Positions 17,279 to 26,157 of a stretch of DNA of 64,000 bases are shown piece by piece. Position 1 is the first letter of the stretch, and the number at the start of each line of letters is the position of its first letter. The DNA comes from Brevundimonas sp. GTDB taxonomy: Bacteria; Pseudomonadota; Alphaproteobacteria; Caulobacterales; Caulobacteraceae. The DNA lies in the NCBI RefSeq assembly GCF_003248455.1, contig NZ_QFNM01000020.1, positions 18,883-82,882 on the forward strand. The letters are read 5' to 3'. The notes under the pieces were generated by a model. That model made no database searches, had not been told where the DNA came from, and saw nothing but the letters and a program-made list of their open reading frames with translations. Made by a program: the position numbers and the translations under genes.

Positions 17279-18336
17279 TGGTGCGGGCGGGCCAGGTCCC
17301 GAACTGGGGCGTGCGCGCGCGCGCGCCGCTGCGGCTGGGCCTGGCCGGCGGCGGTACGGATCTGTCGCCCTATTGCGATCAGTTCGGCGGGGCCGTCCTG
17401 AACGCCACCATCGACCGCTTCGCCTTCGCTCACATCGACGCCCATCCCGAGGGACGGTTGGCCTTTCGCGCGCGCGACATCGGGGTCGAGGAGGTCATGG
17501 ACCCGGTTCTGCCGCCGACCCATGGGGGCGAACTGGCGCTGCACCGCGCCGTCTACCGCCATGTCGCGGAGCAATGGCTGGACGGGGCGACGCCGGCGCT
17601 GACGGTGTCCACCACCTCCGATGCGCCGGCCGGCTCCGGTCTGGGATCGTCTTCGGCATTGGTGGTGGCCCTGGTCGAGGCGTTCCGGGTGGCGCTGGAC
17701 CTGCCGCTTGGCCCCTATGACGTGGCGCGCCTAGCCTATCGGATCGAGCGGGTGGAGCTGGGATTGGCCGGCGGGCGTCAAGACCAGTATGCGGCGGCGT
17801 TCGGCGGCGTGAACTTTATCGAGTTTCTGGCCGAGGAGCGGGTGGTGGTGAACCCGTTGCGGGTGCGCCGCGCCTATCTGAACGAGTTGGAATCGTCGCT
17901 GGTGGTCTGTTTCACCGGCCAGTCGCGGCGCTCCGAAACCATCATCAATGCGCAGGTGAGGGGGCTGACCGAACTGGACGCCTCGGTGCTGGACGGCATG
18001 CACCGGCTGAAGCAGGACGCCATGGCGATGAAGGAGGCCGTTCTGGAAGGCGACATTCGCCGCGTGGCGCGGGTGCTGATGCGTTCGTGGGAGGCCAAGA
18101 AGATGACGGCGGCCGGCATCGCCACGCCAAAGGTCGATGCGCTGTTCGACCTGGCCCTGGGCGAGGGAGCCTGGGGCGGCAAGGTGTCAGGCGCGGGCGG
18201 CGGCGGCTTTCTGATGTTCTGCACCGATCCAGAGAACCGCTATCGCCTGACCGCCGCCTTGAACGAGGCGGGCGGGGCCGCCAGCGCGGTGAAATTCACT
18301 TTGGACGGGGCCGAAGCCTGGAGCGTGCCGCGATGA
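17278..18336 (+). CDS. GHMP sugar kinase, HddA-like, copy 2
   Basis: This second GHMP kinase of 352 residues follows copy 1 directly. It has RAPLRLGLAGGGTDLSPYC, the ATP loop APAGSGLGSSSALVVAL, GRQDQYAAAFGG and GKVSGAGGGGFLMF. It shares the overall plan of copy 1, but the sequences are clearly different, with an N-terminal extension (MVRAGQVPNWGV) and an insert before the ATP loop. This is old divergence rather than a recent duplication. One of the two kinases may act on another sugar or on the other anomer. Its stop overlaps the next start as ATGA. Confidence 0.83.
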   Translation: MVRAGQVPNWGVRARAPLRLGLAGGGTDLSPYCDQFGGAVLNATIDRFAFAHIDAHPEGRLAFRARDIGVEEVMDPVLPPTHGGELALHRAVYRHVAEQWLDGATPALTVSTTSDAPAGSGLGSSSALVVALVEAFRVALDLPLGPYDVARLAYRIERVELGLAGGRQDQYAAAFGGVNFIEFLAEERVVVNPLRVRRAYLNELESSLVVCFTGQSRRSETIINAQVRGLTELDASVLDGMHRLKQDAMAMKEAVLEGDIRRVARVLMRSWEAKKMTAAGIATPKVDALFDLALGEGAWGGKVSGAGGGGFLMFCTDPENRYRLTAALNEAGGAASAVKFTLDGAEAWSVPR

Positions 18337-19034
18337 GCGCCGGCCAGGCGGTGTTTCTGGTCGGCGGCCGCGGCTCGCGTCTCGGCGAACTGACGGCCGA
18401 GACGCCCAAGCCTCTGCTGCCCGTGGCGGGGCGGCCCTTCATCGAGCATCTGCTGGCCAAGGCGGTGCGCGAGGGTTTCGACGACCTGATTCTGTCGGCC
18501 GGTTATCGCCACGAGGCGTTGGAGGGCTATGTCGGCCGTTGGCGCGGCGCGGCGCTGCGGCTGTCCGTCGAGCCGGAACCCCTGGATACGGCCGGCGCCG
18601 TGGCCCACGCGCTGCCCCTGCTGGACGATCAGTTTCTTCTGGTCAACGGCGACACCTGGTTCGATTTCGACTGGCGCGGTCTGGGTCTGTCCGAAGGACT
18701 TTCCGGCATGGTCGCGGCGCGCGAGGTCTCGCCTGCCGATCGCTACGAAACGCTCGACGTCGAAGGCGGCCGCGTCGTCGCCATCCGGCCGCGCGCGGCC
18801 CTGGCCTCGGGCGTCATCAACGGAGGCGTCTATCGGTTCAGGCGCGATGTCTTCGCCGGCGTCCACGGCCGCGTCTCGCTGGAAAAGGACACCCTGCCGC
18901 GCCTGTGCGCCAGGGGCGTGCTCGGCGCCGAAATCAAGGACGGCGACTTCGTCGACATCGGTTTGCCGCACAGCCTGGCGGCGGCCGAGCAGGTGGCGGG
19001 CTTGGCCAGGCCATCTCAGCCATGGGTTCGCTAA
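18333..19034 (+). CDS. hddC: Sugar-1-phosphate nucleotidyltransferase, HddC-like
   Basis: The 233-residue enzyme would activate a sugar-1-phosphate, probably heptose-1-phosphate with GTP to give GDP-D-glycero-D-manno-heptose. It carries the nucleotidyltransferase signature FLVGGRGSRLGELT followed by PKPLLPVAGRPFIEH, the metal motif LVNGDTWFDF near residue 107 and a C-terminal FVDIGLPHSL. Short length and lack of a C-terminal beta-helix fit HddC/RmlA-like enzymes of the heptose group. The nucleotide (GTP or another NTP) cannot be read from sequence. It is coupled to the upstream kinase by ATGA and ends four bases inside the convergent chimeric ORF. Confidence 0.82.
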   Translation: MSAGQAVFLVGGRGSRLGELTAETPKPLLPVAGRPFIEHLLAKAVREGFDDLILSAGYRHEALEGYVGRWRGAALRLSVEPEPLDTAGAVAHALPLLDDQFLLVNGDTWFDFDWRGLGLSEGLSGMVAAREVSPADRYETLDVEGGRVVAIRPRAALASGVINGGVYRFRRDVFAGVHGRVSLEKDTLPRLCARGVLGAEIKDGDFVDIGLPHSLAAAEQVAGLARPSQPWVR

Positions 19035-20569
19035 TGGAAGTCGCGCGATCCGGGCAGGATGCGCGCATCGCGCGGATGGCGATGGGGCGGCAGACGCGGA
19101 AGCTGCGGATTCGCCACGACGTCGGCGCGGGCCAACTGCACCTGGGTTTCATGCTCCTCTGACAGACGCGACAGTTCGTCCGAGCGGTCGATGACGTGGC
19201 GGACGACGAGATGGACCACGTTCTCGGGACTTTTCTCGACCACGCCTTCGACCTGCATCAGGCGGGCGGCCATGACCTCTCGACGGAACTGCTCGAACAG
19301 GCGCGCCCACAGGACGACATTGACGACGCCGGTCTCGTCTTCCAGCGTGACGAAGATGGCGTTGCCCTTGCCTGGCCGCTGGCGGACCAGGACGACGCCC
19401 GCGACCCGCACCAGGGAGCCGCCGCCACGGGCCTCGGCCTCGGCGCAGCTCAGCACGTTTTCGGCGGCGAAGACCGGGCGCAGCAACTGCATCGGATGGG
19501 CCTTCAGCGACAGGCGCGTGGTCTGGTAGTCGGCGGCGACGTGTTCGCCCAGCGGCATCGGCGGCAGGCGGGCGTCCGGCTCGGCGCCCAGTTCGCGGGC
19601 CCCGTGCTGAAGCGCCTCGGCGGCGGCGAACAGGGGCAGGGGATCGTCATCGGGCAGGCGACGGACCGCCCACAACGCCTCGCGCCGGTCCAGGCCCAGG
19701 GACCGGAAGGCGTCGGCGTCGGCCAGCTTCCGCATCGCCGCGCCGGGCAGAGCGGCTCGCCGGGCCAGGGGCCGATTAACCCCGGGCAGGTCCGTCAGCA
19801 TTTCGACGAAGACTGGAAGGGTGGTCTTGTCCGTCTCTTCGCCGGCGATCCGGTGAAGCACCATAACCTCACCATCTTCCATGCCTCTCAGCTTGGAATT
19901 GGGGTTCACCTTCGGGTGCATGAGCCCCTCAAGGACATCGCAAACCATTGCGAGGACCGAGCGGAACCCCGACGATACTTGGGAGAACGGAGTCTCGATC
20001 ATGACGGCCCTGGTCGGTCCGGACGTCGCGGTCACGACGACACAACGTTCTCTGGCTTCGTCGCGGCGGACAACTTCGAACTCTTGGTCTATGGCTAGGA
20101 TAGACCGCAAGGTGCGCACGACCGCGTCAAACTCGGCAGGGCGGAGCTTGAGCAGCCACCGCTCAGGTTTCGATAAGGTCGCATCGGTCCTGAACAGGGT
20201 CGTTATGGCGCGTGCAGGCGAATACCGCCTTGTCTTGTCGTTCACGCCGTTCCTCCGGACCTGAAAGTGGAAGTGGAAATTCTTGTCGACATAGGGGTTC
20301 AGGAAGACGGATTTGTCGATCGGCGGACCGTTCGGCCATAGTCCAGATGTGGCGTAGGCGGTCAGCGTTTGCAGATCCGGTATGGCGCAGCGATCACCGA
20401 TAACCGGGAAGAGATCGGGCTCCTCCGGGGCGCAGACGTTGCAGATTGCGTAGATGTTCTCCCAGCTTTCGGCGAGCCAAGCGTAGTAGACCACCCGGAT
20501 TCGCATGGGAAAGGAACGGAAAGGGTAGAAACCTGCAGATTTCCCCTTTGAGACCGCGAGTCGCAGCAA
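19031..20569 (-). pseudogene. Chimeric ORF: AAA-ATPase fragment joined to the C-terminus of error-prone DNA polymerase DnaE2
   Basis: The 512-residue open frame is a composite. From about residue 268 on it matches the last ~245 residues of DnaE2: the helix-hairpin region ending FRSLGLDRREALWAVR, the OB fold with VRVAGVVLVRQRPGKG, and the terminal HPRDARILPGSRDFH. The polymerase core is missing. Residues ~1-245 instead resemble the middle of an AAA/SMC-like ATPase (SSGFRSVLAMVCDVLEGLM), which has lost its Walker A side and ends where Walker B is expected. The junction lies near 19770-19850. The start codon is uncertain (20569, or the in-frame ATG at 20506). The left part is less GC-rich than its neighbours. 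I read it as a deletion or insertion scar of a dnaE2 locus. A functional fusion is unlikely. Confidence 0.7.
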
Positions 20570-20755
20570 CTGGGAAAACCGACATCAATTATGAGCCGAG
20601 GGAGGCAATCAATTCTGACGTAGATTCGGAAAACGGTCGAAACGGCGGTCAATTGTGAAACGCCACACGAGCAGGCGTCGCCCGGAAGCGTACTATTGTT
20701 TATCGCCTAAGATATATTATCGGAAATCTAGACATATGATATTCAGCAGCCCCGG
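20570..20755. other. AT-richer intergenic scar next to the chimeric ORF
   Basis: These 186 bases are visibly richer in A+T than the rest of the window, for example around 20690-20745. They hold no convincing ORF, tRNA or terminal inverted repeat. Together with the lower-GC first half of the chimeric ORF they look like the edge of imported DNA. No integrase or transposase gene remains. Confidence 0.5.
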
Positions 20756-21712
20756 CTAGGACTTGGCTGCGACCCCGATGTGGGCCTTTCCGCGCCGACG
20801 GGCGATCTCCATCTGGCGATGGCGCTCGGTATAGCGGGCGCGTTGTTCTTCGTCGCGGGCGTCGTGACAGCGCGCGCAACAGACGCCTTCGACATAATGC
20901 GGCGAGGTTCGGCCGGCCTCGTCAACCGGCAGGCGGCAGCCGCGGCACAGGGTGTGCGGCCCTGGGCGAAGGCCGTGGCCGACCGACACCCGTTCGTCGA
21001 AAACGAAGCATTCTCCGCGCCAAAGGCTGTCTTTTTCATCCACAGTTTCAAGATAGCGTAGGATGCCGCCTTCCAGATGGTGAACGTTTTCGATCCCTTC
21101 GGCCTTGAGGAAGGCGGTGGATTTCTCGCAGCGGATTCCGCCGGTGCAATACATGGCGACCCGGCGCGCGCCCGTTTCGGCCAGCAGGGCGCGGCCTTCG
21201 CTGCGGAACCAGTCGGGGAAGTCGCGGAAGCTTTCGGTGTTGGGCTGCACCGCCCGCTCGAAGGCGCCGATCTCGCCCTCATAGGCGTTGCGCGTGTCGA
21301 TCACCAAGGTCTCAGGGTCGGCGATCAGGGCGTTCCAATCGACGGGCGAGACATAGAGGCCGGCGTCGCGCGCGGCGTCCAGGCCCGGCTGGCCCATGGT
21401 GACGATCTCGGCCTTCACCCGCACCTTCATGCGGTGAAATGGCGGGGCGTCGGTCCAGGCGTATTTCAACTCCAGGGTCTGGAAACCCGGCATGGCGCAG
21501 ATGACGCTCAGCACCGCCTCGATGCTGTCGGCCCAACCGGCGATCGTGCCGTTGATTCCCTCCGGCGCGACAAGCAAGGTGCCCCTCACCTGCCCGGCGT
21601 CGCAGGCGTCTTGCAGCGTCTGGCGCACCGCCGGAGGATCGGCCACTGGGGCGAACCGATACAGCGCCGCCACGCGGACAGGTGGATCGGCCGGGATGTG
21701 AAGGTCGGTCAT
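20756..21712 (-). CDS. trhO: Rhodanese-domain tRNA uridine hydroxylase TrhO
   Basis: TrhO (YceA) performs oxygen-dependent hydroxylation of U34 in some tRNAs, a step toward 5-(carboxy)methoxyuridine. The 318-residue protein has an N-terminal acylphosphatase-like domain (LYRFAPVADPP to about residue 95), a rhodanese domain with active-site loop MYCTGGIRCEKST, and a C-terminal Cys-rich part (CRGCRLPVD, CCARCHD). Start MTDLHIP at 21712 is preferred; the frame is open to 21775, but that extension would run into the tRNA-Arg gene. It lies downstream of the tRNA on the same strand. Confidence 0.92.
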   Translation of the reverse strand: MTDLHIPADPPVRVAALYRFAPVADPPAVRQTLQDACDAGQVRGTLLVAPEGINGTIAGWADSIEAVLSVICAMPGFQTLELKYAWTDAPPFHRMKVRVKAEIVTMGQPGLDAARDAGLYVSPVDWNALIADPETLVIDTRNAYEGEIGAFERAVQPNTESFRDFPDWFRSEGRALLAETGARRVAMYCTGGIRCEKSTAFLKAEGIENVHHLEGGILRYLETVDEKDSLWRGECFVFDERVSVGHGLRPGPHTLCRGCRLPVDEAGRTSPHYVEGVCCARCHDARDEEQRARYTERHRQMEIARRRGKAHIGVAAKS

Positions 21713-21742
21713 TGAGCGGACCCTTGTGCGCCGCGCCGGGAT

Positions 21743-21819
21743 TGGCGCGCCCTGCAGGACTCGAACCTGCAACATCCCGCTTAGAAGGCGGGTGCTCTAT
21801 CCCGTTGAGCTAAGGGCGC
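21743..21819 (-). tRNA. tRNA-Arg (anticodon TCT)
   Basis: On the minus strand the 77 bases fold as a complete tRNA: acceptor arms GCGCCCT/AGGGCGC, a T arm with GGTTCGAGTCC, an anticodon stem CCCGC/GCGGG with loop CTTCTAA (anticodon TCT) and CCA encoded at the 3' end. It reads AGA codons. It stands alone between trhO and the complex I accessory gene. Confidence 0.96.
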
Positions 21820-21838
21820 TTCTGGCCGGACGCGGGCG

Positions 21839-22144
21839 TCAGTGCGTCCAGGGTTGCTTGCGATTGGTGGCGAAGTTGTCGGCATAGGCCTTGATGATCA
21901 TCGGCGGATCGTTCGGCTCATGCAGGCGGAAGGCGATGCCGTGCCGTTCGGCGTATTCGACGGCCTCTTCCTTCGAATCGAAGTTCAGGCGGACCTGGCC
22001 GTTCATGTCGGTCGAGCTGGTCCAGCCCATCAGCGGGTCGATGGTGCGCGCCGAAGCCGGTTCGAACTCCAGCCGCCAGTCGCGGCTCTTGGCCTTGCCC
22101 GACTGCATCGCGGTCTTGGCCGGGCGGTAGATGCGAGCGAGCAT
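21839..22144 (-). CDS. NADH dehydrogenase accessory subunit, ETC complex I conserved region (NDUFS4-like)
   Basis: The 101-residue protein is the alphaproteobacterial counterpart of mitochondrial NDUFS4, a peripheral-arm accessory subunit of complex I. Typical features are the N-terminal [16 protein letters not shown], then [25 protein letters not shown] and the [11 protein letters not shown] helix. The ATG at 22144 is chosen because it yields this canonical N-terminus; the frame remains open through the tRNA-Pro gene upstream, which is a shadow. It lies between two tRNA genes, all on the minus strand, as in related genomes. Confidence 0.9.
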   Translation of the reverse strand: MLARIYRPAKTAMQSGKAKSRDWRLEFEPASARTIDPLMGWTSSTDMNGQVRLNFDSKEEAVEYAERHGIAFRLHEPNDPPMIIKAYADNFATNRKQPWTH

Positions 22145-22220
22145 GGGCGGGTCCTCAACAAAGGCGGGCTTTCGCCCCTGCCATAACGCGCGCCGGATGC
22201 GGAATCCAGCGGCCTTCCGT

Positions 22221-22297
<77 letters not shown>

Positions 22298-22342
22298 GAC
22301 CGAACGGAGCGCCCTATTGGCACTTCGCGCGGCAAACCGCAA

Positions 22343-22822
22343 TCAAGGCTTGAAATAAGGATGCAAAACCTTGTCGCCAGGCCGGGCGTTGATCTCGGCC
22401 GCGCGACCCGCGCGCAGTTCCAGCACGCCGTTGGCCGCGCCGTTCGAGGGGATCGGCGCCTCCGAAAAAGGCGTCGCGTGCGAGGCGATGGAGACGATGC
22501 GCCCATGCGGGTCGATATAGAGGATGTCCAGCGAACTGGGCGTGTTGCGCATCCAGAAGCTCTGTTCGCGCGGCGCTTCGCCGGGCCATTGGAACAGCAT
22601 GCCGCGATCCGCTTCCAGCGGCGGGCGGAACATCAGGCCGCGCTGGCGCTCATGGTCGTCGTCGGCGATTTCGACCCAGAACGGATGCTCGCCCGTGGTC
22701 GTGACGATCGCCAGCCGTTGCAGCGGCTCGCCGTTCGGCCCGACCGGCGCCTTGGCCGCGCAGCCGGCGGCGGCCAGCATCAGCATGGCCGCAAGAAACA
22801 GTCGTCTGGTCGCGTCGATCAT
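22343..22822 (-). CDS. DUF192 family lipoprotein
   Basis: The 159-residue protein has an N-terminal lipoprotein signal with a lipobox ending AAAGC (Cys21) and a DUF192 domain over most of the rest. Family marks are [35 protein letters not shown] and the closing VLELRAG. DUF192 proteins are widespread small envelope beta-barrel-like domains without a settled biochemical role. The gene is 24 bases downstream of the cold-shock gene on the same strand, so the two may be co-transcribed. It is followed by tRNA-Pro. Confidence 0.88.
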   Translation of the reverse strand: MIDATRRLFLAAMLMLAAAGCAAKAPVGPNGEPLQRLAIVTTTGEHPFWVEIADDDHERQRGLMFRPPLEADRGMLFQWPGEAPREQSFWMRNTPSSLDILYIDPHGRIVSIASHATPFSEAPIPSNGAANGVLELRAGRAAEINARPGDKVLHPYFKP

Positions 22823-22846
22823 GCGCCTCTCCTGGGCGCCCCGGTG

Positions 22847-23416
<570 letters not shown>

Positions 23417-23610
23417 CTATATTTAACACTGTTCCGCGAAAGTTTGGAAAGCGGAAAGTGCACGCGAGAAGCGAAGATTACCGTTTTGGGACAATGACCC
23501 CGACTGCATAAGCCATGACCGAAGGCGTCAAGAACGCCCAGTCACCGAATATCGAAAACGGAAATCAAACGCGGATCAGAGTTGATCTACTCGATGATCG
23601 GCCTGCCGCG

Positions 23611-23685
23611 TGGCAGTCCCTAGGGGAGTCGAACCCCTCTTTTCAGGTTGAAAACCTGACGTCCTAACCGATAGACGAAGGGACC
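23611..23685 (-). tRNA. tRNA-Glu (anticodon TTC)
   Basis: The minus strand gives acceptor arms GGTCCCT/AGGGACT (first pair G-U), a D arm, an anticodon stem CAGGT/ACCTG with loop TTTTCAA (anticodon TTC), a T arm GGGGTTCGACTCCCC and an encoded CCA. It is 75 bases and reads GAA and GAG. A short GATCA-N4-TGATC hairpin follows it at 23574-23587. Confidence 0.96.
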
Positions 23686-23761
23686 GCTGCGCGGGAGAGC
23701 CGGCGATATAGCCGCGCCCTCGGAACGGCGCAAGCTTGGATTTTCAGTTTTTTGGACGGGC

Positions 23762-25627
23762 TCAGACCATCCGGGGATCTGACACGTCCTCGATCTCGAA
23801 CTGCACGCCCTTGCGTCCATTCCAGTCGTCGGCCTTCAGCCGCCCGACCACGCTCAAGCCCCCCTGCCCCGACAGCAGCGCCTGTCCCGCCGGCAGGTCG
23901 GCGCAGCGCCAGGCGATGGCCCGCACTGCCGCGCCGTCCGGCCCGACCAGACGGCAGCGGACATGGCCGCCATTCATCGCCACGGGTTCGCGCGCCTGAA
24001 CGCCGCTTAGCGCGAAAGCGGGCTCGGGGTTGGCGGGGCCGAAGGGCGCCAGTCGTTCGAACGATTCGAACAGAGCCCGCGTCGCCGCAGCGGGGTCGAT
24101 CAGGGCGTCGATCTCCAGCGCATCCAGGGCGATGGCCTGGATGCGTTCGCCGGCCAACCGGTCGTTGAGGAAGGCGCTCAGTTCGGTCAGCCTAGAGCCG
24201 TCCATCGTCAAGCCGGCGGCCATGGCGTGGCCGCCGCCGGCGATCAGCACGCCCGCCTCCCACGCCGCTTGGATCGCGCGTCCCAGGTTCATGCCCGGCT
24301 GGGACCGGCCCGAACCCTTGCCGACGCCCGTGACCGGGTCCAGGCCGATGACGACGACCGGTTTGCGCCACCGCTCCCTCAGACGGCCGGCGACAATGCC
24401 CACGACGCCGGGGTGCCAGTCGTCGCCCGCCACCACGATCACGGCGCTGTCGTCAACGTGGGCGCCGGTCGCCTCGACCCGACGCACGGCCGCCTCTGTC
24501 ACCGCCCGCTCCACCTCGCGCCGCGACAGGTTCAGGGCGTCCAACTCCATGGCCAGGGCCTGCGCCTCCGCCGGGTCGTCGGTCGACAACAGGCGTGCGC
24601 CGAGGTCCGAGCGACCGATCCGGCCGCCTGCATTGATTCGCGGCCCCAGGATGAAGCCGGCGTGATTGCTCTTGGCTGGTCCGGGCTCGGCGCCGGCGGC
24701 CGCCAGAAGCGCGCGAAGTCCCGGATTGCGCCAGTCGCTCATGACCTTCAGCCCCAGCCCCGTCAGCGCCCGGTTGAAGCCCGTCAGCCCCGTGACGTCG
24801 CAGATGGCCCCCAAGGCAGCCAGGTCGAGCCATTGGCGGATGTCGGGTTCGGGCCGTTCGGCGAACAGGCCGCGCCGCCGCGCCTCCCGGTTCAGCGCGG
24901 CCAGCAGAACGAAGACGACGCCGGCCGCCGCCAGATTGCCTTGGCCCGAGTTGCATCCCGGCCGGTTGGGGTTGACGACCGCAAGCGCCTTGGGCGGCTC
25001 GCTGCGCATCATATGGTGGTCGATCACCACGACGTTCAGGGCGATCGCGGCGGCGTGGGCCAGGGCCTCGTTCGCCGCGGCGCCGCAATCGACCGTGATC
25101 ACCAGATCCGCGCCCGCGGCCTTCAGGGTGTCGAAGGCCTTGGCGCTGGGGCCGTATCCCTCGGTCAAGCGGTCGGGCACATAGAGAGGCAGGTCATGGC
25201 CCATGGCGCGGAACCAGCGCACCAGCAAGGCTGCGCTGGCCGCGCCGTCCACATCATAGTCGGCGAAGACATGGATGCGGGCCTTGGCCTGCAAGGCATC
25301 CAGGATCGCCTCGGCCGCGGCGTCCATGTCCATGAAACTGGACGGATCGGGAAACAGGGCGCGCAGGGTGGGCGTCAGGAAGTCCGCGCCCTGATCCGCC
25401 GGCACCCCGCGCGCGGCCAGGGCGCGCGCCAGCACCTCGTCCAGGCCCAGGGCCTGCATGTGGGCGCGCACCACGGCCGCGTCGGCCGGCCGCTGTCGCC
25501 AGGCGCGGCCCGACAGGGATCGGGAGACGCCGAGAAAGGCGGTCAGGGTCTTTGCGGCGCTGTCGTCTGCCATCGGGGCATCATCGGCAGATTCCGCCGT
25601 CAAGGCGACCGCCTGAGCGACCTTCAT
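23762..25627 (-). CDS. recJ: Single-stranded-DNA-specific exonuclease RecJ
   Basis: RecJ is the 5'-3' ssDNA exonuclease of RecF-pathway recombination and mismatch repair. The 621-residue protein has the DHH-phosphoesterase core: motif I VFADYDVDGAASA near residue 120, ITVDCGAA, the DHH motif VVIDHHMM and a GPRINAGGR segment, then DHHA1 with GSGRSQPGMNL and IAGGGHAMAAGL. The C-terminal OB-like domain ends near VQFEIEDVSDP. The first ATG (25627) overlaps the upstream lipoprotein stop as ATGA and is preferred, although MADDS 18 residues later is also possible. Confidence 0.96.
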   Translation of the reverse strand: MKVAQAVALTAESADDAPMADDSAAKTLTAFLGVSRSLSGRAWRQRPADAAVVRAHMQALGLDEVLARALAARGVPADQGADFLTPTLRALFPDPSSFMDMDAAAEAILDALQAKARIHVFADYDVDGAASAALLVRWFRAMGHDLPLYVPDRLTEGYGPSAKAFDTLKAAGADLVITVDCGAAANEALAHAAAIALNVVVIDHHMMRSEPPKALAVVNPNRPGCNSGQGNLAAAGVVFVLLAALNREARRRGLFAERPEPDIRQWLDLAALGAICDVTGLTGFNRALTGLGLKVMSDWRNPGLRALLAAAGAEPGPAKSNHAGFILGPRINAGGRIGRSDLGARLLSTDDPAEAQALAMELDALNLSRREVERAVTEAAVRRVEATGAHVDDSAVIVVAGDDWHPGVVGIVAGRLRERWRKPVVVIGLDPVTGVGKGSGRSQPGMNLGRAIQAAWEAGVLIAGGGHAMAAGLTMDGSRLTELSAFLNDRLAGERIQAIALDALEIDALIDPAAATRALFESFERLAPFGPANPEPAFALSGVQAREPVAMNGGHVRCRLVGPDGAAVRAIAWRCADLPAGQALLSGQGGLSVVGRLKADDWNGRKGVQFEIEDVSDPRMV

Positions 25628-26073
25628 CGCGCCGGGCGGCGATCAATCGGCGGGGGCGCCTTGGCCCGGTCGCGCAGGCTCTGGGCGAAGGCCTCGATCT
25701 CGGCCTGGGTGCGGGCGGCGGCGGGCGAAACCGGCGCAGCCTCGACCTTGGCGGCGATCTGCGCGGCCAGGGTCTCGGCGTCGTCCAGGGTCCACGCGAT
25801 CCCGGCGATCTCGCCGTTCAAGGCGGCGCGGTCGGTCTGAAGCCGCTGGGCGTTACCAGCCACCTGACGCACGTCCGGCAGGCCGGTCGGCGCGGCGGGG
25901 AAATCCTCCCAGCGCGGATAGCGGCGGTTGGCCTCGACCAGTTCCTGCACCCGCGGCGCCAGCGGGGACGCAACGTCGGTCTTGGCGGCCAGGCCGCTGG
26001 AGCAAGCGCCGAGCGCCGCCGTGGCCGCGACCGCGGCGACCAGGATCATCTTTTTCGAGAGCGGCGCGTTCAT
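25624..26073 (-). CDS. Small lipoprotein of unknown function upstream of recJ
   Basis: The 149-residue protein has a lipoprotein signal with lipobox ALGAC (Cys24). The mature part is mostly helical, with PRVQELVEANRRYPRWEDFPAAP and an Ala/Arg-rich helix that could be a coiled coil. The ANRRYPRWEDFPAAP segment looks conserved in style, but I cannot name a family. It is translationally coupled to recJ (4-base overlap) and diverges from phaC. The coupling with recJ is probably regulatory convenience rather than shared function. Confidence 0.75.
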   Translation of the reverse strand: MNAPLSKKMILVAAVAATAALGACSSGLAAKTDVASPLAPRVQELVEANRRYPRWEDFPAAPTGLPDVRQVAGNAQRLQTDRAALNGEIAGIAWTLDDAETLAAQIAAKVEAAPVSPAAARTQAEIEAFAQSLRDRAKAPPPIDRRPAR

Positions 26074-26157
26074 TTCCCGGTCGGTCTTATGCCATCATGG
26101 CCCAGCGCGGAAGGGCGGATGAACCGGCCTCTGGCGCAGGAAGCGCGAAGGACGATC

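Noticed and set aside
19031..20569. Calling this a functional DnaE2
   Set aside because: The polymerase PHP and catalytic core are missing; only the C-terminal hairpin and OB region remain.
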